Below are positions 1 through 5,256 of a stretch of DNA of 5,256 bases, piece after piece. Below the pieces are notes generated by a model. It did not search any database. It saw only the letters and a program-made list of their open reading frames with translations, and was not told where the DNA came from. Source of the stretch: Planctomycetia bacterium (GTDB lineage Bacteria; Planctomycetota; Phycisphaerae; Phycisphaerales; SM1A02); NCBI GenBank assembly GCA_005799475.1, contig SYGQ01000126.1, positions 1-5,256 on the forward strand, written 5' to 3'. The position numbers and the translations under genes are program-made. Every line of letters starts with the position of its first letter. The stretch's first letter is position 1.

Positions 1-1506
1 CTGCAGCAGCATTTGCTGGTCAGGCTCGAGAACACACTTTCGCTTGAGCGCAGCATCGAGTTCATCAAACAACTGTTTCGCCTGCCGACCACCTTCTTCG
101 GTCAGCGCTATCCGGGCGATATCGCGGAGCGTGTCCAGAGCAATGACGGCGTGGCCTCACTGCTCGCGTCGAAATTTGCTCCGGCGATCGTGCAAGTGCT
201 CACGCTCATCGTGTTCCTTGTGGCCATCGCGTCGATCAGCTTGCTGATGGCTGGGATCGCGCTCGTGGCAGTGACAGCAACACTCAGCATGCTGGTGCTC
301 GTGGCACGAGCGCGTGTCGATCAAGCGCAGTCGCTCTCGCAGCAAGAGGGCGTGAAGCAGGGCGCCATCATCGCGGGCCTTCTGACGCTCGAATCACTCA
401 AGGCCGGAGGACGCGAGGCCGACTTCTTCGGCCGTTCCATGGGATTCGCCGCGCGGGTCAGTACGGCGCAGCAACGGGCGAGTTTGCTTTCGAATGCGAT
501 CAGTGTCATCCCCGCGTGGTTCCAGGCCCTCGTCGTCTCCGTCCTCGTGCTCTCCTTCGGCGGCTGGCAAGTGATGGAGGGGCAACTTTCGATCGGCATG
601 CTGCTGGGACTGCAGATCCTCCTCGTCGGATTCATGTCGCCAGTGACGCAATTGGCGGAACTCCTCAAGGAGATCCAGACGGTGCGCGCCGACTTAGGTC
701 GCCTCGACGATGTGATGTGCCACGCGACCGATCGGTTGGCGATCGATCCCACCACCGACGATGCGCAGGAGATTGAGTACGCAGGGGGCGCACTCGAACT
801 CCGCGGGGTCACTTTCGGCTACGGGCATGGCCAGCGCCCGCTTCTCGCTGACTTTTCGTTGCGGGTGCCGCCGGGAGGTCGCGTGGCTCTCGTGGGTGGG
901 ACTGGATCGGGAAAGTCGACCGTGGCGCGGCTTGCTTCGGGGTTGATCGACCCATGGGAAGGCGAAGTCCTCCTCGATGAAGTTCCGCTGCGCGACATTC
1001 CGCGCCATGTTCGGGCGTCAACCGTGGCCACGGTGTTCCAGCGTTCAGCGTTCTTCGAGGGGTCAGTACGCGAGAACCTCTCGATGTGGAATCCGGACAT
1101 TCCGGAGCAGTGGATGTCCGAGGCGCTCGACGACGCGCAACTGAGCGAACTGCTCGCAGGGCGAGGAGGGCTTGATCTTCAGGTCGCCGAGGGCGGATCC
1201 AACTTCTCCGGCGGCGAAGCCCAGCGGCTCGACATCGCACGGGCACTCTCGCGGCGCCCCGCGGTTCTCATCTTGGACGAAGCGACGGCCGCGCTCGACC
1301 CTGTCACCGAACTTGCGCTCGACGCGGCCCTGCGTCGGCGAGGCGTGACCTGCCTGGTAGTGGCGCACCGACTCAGCACGATCCGCGATGCGGACGAAAT
1401 CATCGTGATGAGCGGGGGCGTCGTCGCCGAGCGTGGGACGCATGACCAGTTGCTCGCGAAGGGTGGCGCATACTGCGCGCTCGTGGCGGGGGAGGATGCA
1501 TCGTGA
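1..1506 (+). CDS. NHLP-type peptide exporter, peptidase-containing ABC subunit (C-terminal part, 5' truncated)
   Basis: The reading frame is open from base 1 and ends at TGA 1504-1506, so 501 residues are visible; a TTG at 13 is probably internal, not the start. Numbering from base 1, residues ~60-102 and ~160-215 hold hydrophobic segments, read as the last four helices of a six-helix exporter domain. An intact ATPase follows: A-loop Tyr in FGYGHG, Walker A GGTGSGKST (299-307, Lys305), Q-loop Gln347, signature SGGEAQR (from Ser403), Walker B with Asp426 and catalytic Glu427, and H-loop His456. The segment LPTTFFGQRYPGDIAERV resembles the peptidase/permease/ATPase subunit of NHLP bacteriocin exporters (NHLM_micro_ABC1 type), which cuts double-glycine leaders with an N-terminal C39 domain while exporting the cargo. 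That domain would lie upstream of the window, so protease activity is inferred, not seen. The gene overlaps the next ABC gene by 4 bp. The ABC exporter call is near certain; the exact subfamily is likely. Confidence 0.9.
   Translation: MQQHLLVRLENTLSLERSIEFIKQLFRLPTTFFGQRYPGDIAERVQSNDGVASLLASKFAPAIVQVLTLIVFLVAIASISLLMAGIALVAVTATLSMLVLVARARVDQAQSLSQQEGVKQGAIIAGLLTLESLKAGGREADFFGRSMGFAARVSTAQQRASLLSNAISVIPAWFQALVVSVLVLSFGGWQVMEGQLSIGMLLGLQILLVGFMSPVTQLAELLKEIQTVRADLGRLDDVMCHATDRLAIDPTTDDAQEIEYAGGALELRGVTFGYGHGQRPLLADFSLRVPPGGRVALVGGTGSGKSTVARLASGLIDPWEGEVLLDEVPLRDIPRHVRASTVATVFQRSAFFEGSVRENLSMWNPDIPEQWMSEALDDAQLSELLAGRGGLDLQVAEGGSNFSGGEAQRLDIARALSRRPAVLILDEATAALDPVTELALDAALRRRGVTCLVVAHRLSTIRDADEIIVMSGGVVAERGTHDQLLAKGGAYCALVAGEDAS
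1491..1495 (+). promoter_or_regulatory. Ribosome binding site fixing the GTG start of the second ABC gene
   Basis: GGAGG lies 7 bases before GTG at 1503-1505, inside the last codons of the upstream gene. It supports the GTG start and the GTGA stop/start overlap (1503-1506), the usual arrangement for translational coupling of two subunits made in fixed proportion. Confidence 0.8.
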
Positions 1507-4196
1507 GCGCACCGCTCACACCCTCGAGCGTGATTGCGGCCGCGCGCGAAGTTGGTGGGGCCAGCGTGATTGTCGATCGTCGACGCGCGATCGAAGGCGA
1601 GTCGCTCGTGGACACCCTCGTGGTGGTGCAGGGGGCGCTCGTCGTCTTCTCGCATCGACCGAGCCACGCGCGGCGCCACCGTGTGGGGATACTGGATGAG
1701 GGGTGTGCCATCTCGGGTCCGCTAGATCGAATCGAACTCGTCCCCATGTCAGAGTGCGAGTGCGTGCGCGTGAGCGCGAGCGCGAGTGCGCGCCTCGCAG
1801 ACGGATCAGACTCCGCGAGGAGCCTCATCGCTGGTCTCACGCGCACCCTCGTGGCGTGTGGGAGCACGATGCCGCCGAAGGCGACACTTGGCGCGGCTCG
1901 CGAGCGATGCGCCGGCGAACTGGTTCGTCGCGGCCACGCCATCGCCGAGGGCGCCTTCTCTCGGCATCTGCGTCGGCTCGTGAGCACCGCGGGCGCGTCG
2001 CTGACATTTGACGATCGGATCCGATCGATGGTCGCGCGCGGGGCCGTCCCCAGTTGGCGCGATCTTCCCGATGAGCGGCTGCCCCCAGTCGTGCGGGCGT
2101 GCATGCAGATCGCGCTGCACATGGGATGCGATCCCGCCGTCGTACCCACGAGGCTGCCGCGCGATGCCACGAGGCGCCCAGAGCAGGTCTTTGCGCATGT
2201 CGCTGGACTCGGGATTCGACCGGTCTTCCTCGACCCAGGATGGTGGCAGAGCGGTGTCGGCTCACTGCTTGCGTTCCGCACTGAGGACCAAGCGCCGGTG
2301 GCGCTGATCCCGACGGACCGTGGGTTCGTTGCGTTCATCCACTCGGCGGGGGCCACCCAAGGTCCGGTGACCGTCGATGCGCAGTTCGCTCGCGGGCTCT
2401 TGGTGCAGGCGTCGCAATTCCATGCCACGCTGGGTCCGGGCGAAACATCGATGGCGCGATTCCTGAAGTTCGCGCTGCGCGGGTCCGAGCGCGACTATCT
2501 GAAAGCACTCGTCGTGACTGGCATCGCGACCACAGTCAATCTTGCCATTCCCATCGCGACGGGCATTTTGGTCACGCATGTCCTCCCGGGAAGCAATCGC
2601 CTCGCGCTGTTGTTCATGGCGATGGTCCTCTTTGGGACGACGCTCACTGCGGCGGCGTGCAGTTTCGTCGTCTCAAACCTCCTTCTCCGTGCGGAGACTC
2701 GACTCGGGAGCCGCGCGCTCGCGGGTGTTCTTGATCGCTGCCTCAAGTTGCCCGTGCAGCGGTTCCGCGAGTTCAGCAGCGGCGATCTTGCGGACCGGAT
2801 TCTGGCGGTCGGTGACTTGCAAGGTGTGCTCTCCGGGTCGGCGGTCTCCGCCATCATCGCCGGGTGCTTCTCGGTGGCGTATGTGGCTGTGATGGTGTGG
2901 GTGAGTCCGGAGGCGGGCATGGTCGGAGGGGGACTGATGCTGCTCGCGGTCCTTGTGAGCGTGCTCCTGAGTCTCTCGCGAGCCCGACTGACCGCGACGA
3001 TCCTCGACGGCCAAGGTCGTCTCTCGAGCATGGTGCTGCAGTTCATCGGCGGCGTCGACACCATCCGCAGCGCCGCCGCCGAGCAGTTCGCGACCCTCCG
3101 CTGGCTGCATCGGTTCAAGGGAGTGCGAGACGCAGCGATGCGGATCCGTCGCCTTGATCTCATGTTCGACATCTTTGCTTCGGCGTTTCCGATGATGTGC
3201 ATGGTGGTGTTCTGGGTGATGTTTCTCCCGACCGCGACGCTCTCGACCATCGCCCAAGAGCAGGGGCCTGGCGCATCCTCGCGCGTCGCGGAGTATCTCG
3301 TCTTCAACAGCGCGTTCGTTGCCGCGCTGTACGCGCTTCTCGAACTGGGTGAGCGACTCGGCGACCTCGCGTCGCTCAGGTCGACACTCGGTCGTATCAA
3401 GCCGATCCTTGATGCGAGCACTGAACGGATGGGCGATCGCGAGCAACCGGGGACACTCAGTGGGCAGGTGAGGCTGGTTGATGTGAGATTCTCCTACCCC
3501 GGGCAGGCCAACGAGGCGCTCTCAGCCGTCAACATCTCCATCGAGGCGGGCCAATGCGTTGCGATTGTCGGTCCGAGCGGGAGCGGGAAGTCCACCCTGC
3601 TCCAGCTCCTTCTTGGGATGCGGGATCCGAGTTTGGGCGTTGTGCTCTTCGACGGCAAGCCGCTCGAACGGCTCGATCTCGTGGCGGTTCGTCGGCAGAT
3701 CGGTGCGGTCGTTCAGAGCACACGCATCGTCCCGGGTTCAATCCTCGACAACATCGTCGGGAGCACGCTCTTTACGGCGAAGGACGCGGAACGAGCCATC
3801 GCGGCGGCAGGCTTCGCCGACGAGGTCGATGCGATGCCCATGGGGGTTCATACCTATGTCACCGACCAAACACTCTCGGGTGGGCAGGTGCAAAAACTCA
3901 TGATTGCCCGCGCGCTGGTCACGAAACCAAAGATTCTGGTGTTCGACGAAGCCACCAGTGCGCTCGACGAGGTCTCTCAGGCTCAGGTCGTGGCCAGCCT
4001 TGAGGCGCTCAAGGCGACCCGTCTCATCGTGGCGCATCGCCTGAGCACGATCCGCCGCGCGGACACGATCTATGTCATGCAGGGTGGACGCGTCGTGCAG
4101 TCTGGCACATTCAAGGAACTTGTCTCATGCGGAGGGTTGTTCCGCGACATGGCCCGCCGACAGTTGATCGACTCAGAGATGCCCGAGACGATCTAG
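1503..4196 (+). CDS. NHLP-type peptide exporter, second ABC permease/ATPase subunit
   Basis: This is a complete 897-residue gene with a GTG start and TAG stop. Residues 1-320 form a soluble region. It includes a degenerate leader-peptidase-like stretch (RACMQIALHMGC around Cys200, then WW at 247-248 and LLAF...PVALIP), the hallmark layout of the NHLM_micro_ABC2 family. Six likely membrane helices follow at about 335-358, 365-392, 443-465, 466-487, 555-577 and 596-618. The ATPase has Walker A GPSGSGKST (690-698, Lys696), Q-loop Gln738, signature LSGGQ (Ser792), Walker B Asp815 with catalytic Glu816, and H-loop His845. All catalytic positions are present, so it should hydrolyse ATP. Family knowledge: this subunit works with a peptidase-bearing ABC partner and a HlyD-like adaptor to export double-glycine-leader peptides across the envelope. 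The partner is the overlapping upstream gene; no adaptor is visible here. Whether the N-terminal domain binds leader peptides is not shown by the sequence. Confidence 0.92.
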   Translation: MSAPLTPSSVIAAAREVGGASVIVDRRRAIEGESLVDTLVVVQGALVVFSHRPSHARRHRVGILDEGCAISGPLDRIELVPMSECECVRVSASASARLADGSDSARSLIAGLTRTLVACGSTMPPKATLGAARERCAGELVRRGHAIAEGAFSRHLRRLVSTAGASLTFDDRIRSMVARGAVPSWRDLPDERLPPVVRACMQIALHMGCDPAVVPTRLPRDATRRPEQVFAHVAGLGIRPVFLDPGWWQSGVGSLLAFRTEDQAPVALIPTDRGFVAFIHSAGATQGPVTVDAQFARGLLVQASQFHATLGPGETSMARFLKFALRGSERDYLKALVVTGIATTVNLAIPIATGILVTHVLPGSNRLALLFMAMVLFGTTLTAAACSFVVSNLLLRAETRLGSRALAGVLDRCLKLPVQRFREFSSGDLADRILAVGDLQGVLSGSAVSAIIAGCFSVAYVAVMVWVSPEAGMVGGGLMLLAVLVSVLLSLSRARLTATILDGQGRLSSMVLQFIGGVDTIRSAAAEQFATLRWLHRFKGVRDAAMRIRRLDLMFDIFASAFPMMCMVVFWVMFLPTATLSTIAQEQGPGASSRVAEYLVFNSAFVAALYALLELGERLGDLASLRSTLGRIKPILDASTERMGDREQPGTLSGQVRLVDVRFSYPGQANEALSAVNISIEAGQCVAIVGPSGSGKSTLLQLLLGMRDPSLGVVLFDGKPLERLDLVAVRRQIGAVVQSTRIVPGSILDNIVGSTLFTAKDAERAIAAAGFADEVDAMPMGVHTYVTDQTLSGGQVQKLMIARALVTKPKILVFDEATSALDEVSQAQVVASLEALKATRLIVAHRLSTIRRADTIYVMQGGRVVQSGTFKELVSCGGLFRDMARRQLIDSEMPETI
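1752..1792 (+). repeat. Low-complexity GAGTGC/GAGCGC tract inside the second ABC gene
   Basis: About 40 bases are built almost only from GAGTGC, GTGCGC and GAGCGC units. They encode alternating residues (Glu-Cys-Glu-Cys, then Val-Arg-Val and Ser-Ala repeats, residues 84-97) in the soluble N-terminal region, probably a surface loop or linker. Repeat units mostly of 2, 4 or 6 bases could expand or slip and shift the frame. No slippage is seen here, since the frame stays open to 4196. Confidence 0.5.
2012..2027. repeat. Perfect 16-bp palindrome within coding sequence
   Basis: CGATCGGATCCGATCG reads the same on both strands and sits in the N-terminal region of the second ABC gene (within codons for Asp-Asp-Arg-Ile-Arg-Ser). 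GATC-rich words are common in this GC-rich window, so a chance origin from codon choice is the default reading. No promoter or operator role can be assigned. Confidence 0.4.
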
Positions 4197-4210
4197 CGCT
4201 CGCTGGAAAC

Positions 4211-4258
4211 AAAAAAGCAGTCGGTGACCGCCCAGGAGCAGGTGCGGTCACCGACTGC
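4211..4258 (-). terminator. Intrinsic terminator of the minus-strand peptide gene, possibly shared
   Basis: Two perfectly complementary 15-base arms (4217-4231, GCAGTCGGTGACCGC, and 4244-4258) flank a 12-base loop. Read on the minus strand, the stem is followed directly by six T residues (4216-4211) and then GTTT, the classic Rho-independent pattern. Read on the plus strand, no T-tract follows, so the ABC operon ending at 4196 would at best use the hairpin weakly. Its direction is independent evidence that transcription arrives from the minus strand, that is, from the small peptide gene ending at 4316. Confidence 0.88.
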
Positions 4259-4303
4259 GTATGGTCCAAATCGCAGAAGCGATCGAATGTCTAGCAGGAC
4301 CTG

Positions 4304-4320
4304 GCTAAGGGATCCTTAGC
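4304..4320 (-). repeat. Short hairpin overlapping the stop codon of the peptide gene
   Basis: GCTAAGG (4304-4310) and CCTTAGC (4314-4320) form a 7-bp stem with a 3-base loop. The stop codon TAA (4318-4316) lies in the stem. A weaker 5-bp inverted repeat, ATCGC/GCGAT, lies at 4270-4283 between this hairpin and the terminator. They may fold in the 3' untranslated region; no function is demonstrated. Confidence 0.45.
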
Positions 4321-4474
4321 GCTTCGGTGTGCGGGATTGACGCGCGGCGGTGGAGTTGCGCGCGACGCGGCTTCGACCGCCTCCGCTTGCAATCTCAAGT
4401 TCCGCATCGCTCAGTCGCGCCGACTTTCCGGTGGTCTTTGTCGCCGTGGACTTGTTCGCTGGCTTCTGTGACAT
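4316..4474 (-). CDS. Small double-glycine-leader peptide, candidate exporter cargo (52 aa)
   Basis: ATG at 4474-4472 and TAA at 4318-4316 give 52 residues. An in-frame TAA at 4486-4484 rules out an upstream start, and AAGGA lies 6 bases before the ATG. Residues 1-20 are rich in Lys, Thr and Ser. Residues 21-32 read LSDAELEIASGG, which matches the double-glycine leader consensus LSxxELxxIxGG at Leu-12, Ser-11, Glu-8, Leu-7, Gly-2 and Gly-1; Ala at -4 is a mild departure. Cleavage after Gly32 would release a 20-residue peptide starting GRSRVARN, with six Arg and one Lys, no acidic residues, no Cys and five Ser/Thr. Family knowledge: such leaders are cut by C39 domains of exporters like the one encoded at 1-4196. 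The gene runs towards the transporter operon, with its own terminator and a possible promoter. The core is too polar for a typical pore-forming bacteriocin, so a signal, a nucleic-acid-binding peptide or a modified RiPP are all open. It is probably a real gene; the function is inferred. Confidence 0.78.
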   Translation of the reverse strand: MSQKPANKSTATKTTGKSARLSDAELEIASGGGRSRVARNSTAARQSRTPKR

Positions 4475-4480
4475 GGATGT

Positions 4481-4485
4481 TCCTT
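4481..4485 (-). promoter_or_regulatory. Ribosome binding site of the small peptide gene
   Basis: On the minus strand, AAGGA is followed by the 6-base spacer ACATCC and then ATG. It lies in an A/T-rich patch (TTTTTAAGGA) that stands out from the GC-rich surroundings, and it overlaps an in-frame TAA, so the start is unambiguous. Confidence 0.75.
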
Positions 4486-4537
4486 AAAAAGCGTGCTCGA
4501 GGGCCGGGTCACGCACCCGATCCCATCTCACGCGGAA

Positions 4538-4565
4538 ACCATACGATAGTGGTCCACGCGCGCAA
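4538..4565 (-). promoter_or_regulatory. Possible promoter of the peptide gene, in the divergent region with asd
   Basis: On the minus strand, TTGCGC (4565-4560) and TATGGT (4543-4538) are separated by 16 bases, a weak sigma-70-like pair about 64 bases before the ATG. The same A/T-richer island (4537-4550) holds TACGAT (4542-4547) on the plus strand, a possible -10 for asd with no clear -35. The 108-bp gap between the two divergent starts must hold any local promoters, but these exact boxes are uncertain. Confidence 0.3.
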
Positions 4566-4572
4566 GTGCCTA

Positions 4573-4576
4573 GGAG
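4573..4576 (+). promoter_or_regulatory. Ribosome binding site of asd
   Basis: GGAG lies 6 bases before the ATG at 4583, in TAGGAGCATTTCATG. This supports the chosen start, which places the NADP-binding glycine motif about 12 residues into the protein, as is usual in the family. Confidence 0.75.
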
Positions 4577-4582
4577 CATTTC

Positions 4583-5256
4583 ATGCAAAAAGACATCGAC
4601 CTTGGCGCGCTGACCGTTGGAGTTGTGGGGGCGACGGGAGCCGTCGGCGCCGAGTTCTTGGCCTTGATCGCGGCGTCCCCGGGTCGACCCTGCAGACTTC
4701 GGCTCTACGCAAGCGAACGAAGCGTGGGCCGTCGCCTGATCGTTCGAGGCGACGAGGTGCCCATCGAAGCGCTCGCCACCGGCTGCTTCGACGGCGTGGA
4801 CATTGTGTTCTTCTCGGCCGGCAAGGCGATCGCACGCCAGTGGGCACCGGAAGCGCTGCGCGCCGGGGCTTGGGGCGTTGACAACTCGAGCGCATTCCGG
4901 ATGGATCCCGCCGTGCCGCTCGTCATCCCCGGCGTGAACAGCGACGCGATTGACTCGTGCCGTGAACCCTCCATCGTGGCGGTGCCCAACTGCTCGACGA
5001 TCATCGCACTCGTTGCAGCAACGCCGCTGCACCGCGTGGCCGGGGTCAAGCGCATGGTGGTCGCGACTTACCAAGCGGCCAGCGGTGCCGGAGCCGCCGC
5101 GATGCGTGAACTCGAGACACAAGCGCACGACTTCGTGCAGGGCAGGCCATTGAAGTCGCCGATCTTTGGGCGGCCTTACCTCTTCAACTGCTTCAGCCAC
5201 AACAGTGCCATCGGCGAGTCCGGTTACAACGAGGAGGAAGCGAAGCTTCTGCTTGA
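4583..5256 (+). CDS. asd: Aspartate-semialdehyde dehydrogenase (N-terminal part, 3' truncated)
   Basis: The enzyme reduces aspartyl phosphate to aspartate semialdehyde with NADPH in the cytoplasm, the branch point to lysine/diaminopimelate, threonine and methionine. The 224 visible residues, of roughly 340 usual for the family, begin with the Rossmann nucleotide-binding motif GVVGATGAVG (13-22). They continue with DNSSAFRMD (100-108), the catalytic-cysteine motif VPNCST (Cys137) and YQAASGAG (163-170). The segment FNCFSHN...GYNEEE near the end replaces the FNxxPHI pattern of many bacterial enzymes and resembles plant- and chlamydia-like members. The frame is open at the window edge, so the C-terminal substrate-binding and dimerisation residues are not seen. 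The gene is divergent from the small peptide gene and has its own ribosome binding site. No functional link to the exporter is apparent. Identity is very secure. Confidence 0.96.
   Translation, partial: MQKDIDLGALTVGVVGATGAVGAEFLALIAASPGRPCRLRLYASERSVGRRLIVRGDEVPIEALATGCFDGVDIVFFSAGKAIARQWAPEALRAGAWGVDNSSAFRMDPAVPLVIPGVNSDAIDSCREPSIVAVPNCSTIIALVAATPLHRVAGVKRMVVATYQAASGAGAAAMRELETQAHDFVQGRPLKSPIFGRPYLFNCFSHNSAIGESGYNEEEAKLLL

Noticed and set aside
13..15. TTG at 13 as the start codon of the first ABC gene
   Set aside because: The frame is open to the window edge and the protein would lack the first two helices of the exporter domain, so the true start is upstream.
1400..2428. Minus-strand open frame of 342 codons opposite the ABC gene junction
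   Set aside because: Long antisense frames are expected opposite GC-rich genes. It covers the ends of two well-supported genes and its translation is low-complexity Ser/Arg/Thr.
2495..3421. Minus-strand open frame of 308 codons opposite the membrane domain of the second ABC gene
   Set aside because: Shadow frame: Ser/Arg/Thr-rich, no domain, and the sense strand encodes a complete exporter.
3435..3442. GCGATCGC, the HIP1 octamer abundant in cyanobacteria
   Set aside because: I found only one copy in the window, far below the density seen in HIP1-rich cyanobacterial genomes, so it does not support a cyanobacterial origin.
4261..4308. Plus-strand 15-codon frame starting ATG after the terminator hairpin
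   Set aside because: No ribosome binding site, extremely short, and no motif; chance open frame.
4327..4881. Plus-strand open frame of 184 codons spanning the gap and the start of asd
   Set aside because: It overlaps asd in another frame for about 300 bp and runs antisense to the small peptide gene. The protein is Arg/Ser/Trp-rich with no recognisable domain, typical of a GC-rich shadow frame.
4484..5200. Minus-strand open frame of 238 codons antisense to asd
   Set aside because: Lies entirely opposite a clearly conserved enzyme gene; composition is His/Arg/Ala-rich with no motif.

Overview
The window is GC-rich and tightly packed. It carries the end of an export operon, a short convergently transcribed unit that is easy to miss, and the start of a housekeeping amino-acid gene. 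The organism is a Gram-negative-type, high-GC bacterium. The two-ABC NHLP export arrangement and an aspartate-semialdehyde dehydrogenase with a FNxFSHN...GYNEEE segment (plant/chlamydia/PVC-like rather than E. coli-like) fit a planctomycete-type genome, but that placement is inference and weakly supported.

Layout. (1) 1-1506 (+): 3' part of an ABC transporter with fused permease and ATPase domains, of the peptidase-containing NHLP exporter type. Its N-terminus, where the C39 leader peptidase would be, lies outside the window. (2) 1503-4196 (+): a complete 897-residue partner of the NHLP second-subunit type. It has a ~320-residue N-terminal region, six membrane segments and an ATPase. The two genes overlap by GTGA and are probably translationally coupled. 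(3) 4197-4582: a 386-bp gap that is not empty. On the minus strand it holds a 52-codon gene (4316-4474) with a Shine-Dalgarno sequence, a possible promoter and a strong intrinsic terminator. Its product carries a double-glycine leader motif, LSDAELEIASGG, followed by a 20-residue arginine-rich tail. (4) 4583-5256 (+): the 5' part of asd, cut by the window edge.

How it fits together. NHLP exporters of this two-ABC type are known to move double-glycine-leader peptides. A PCAT-type subunit cuts the leader after GG during export, and a HlyD-like adaptor usually completes the machine; no such adaptor is visible here. The minus-strand peptide beside the transporter genes is a natural candidate cargo. 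The asd gene belongs to the lysine/threonine/methionine pathway and is probably only a neighbour. The most interesting item is the small peptide gene, because its own expression signals and its leader motif independently point to an exported, processed, highly cationic peptide with no cysteines.
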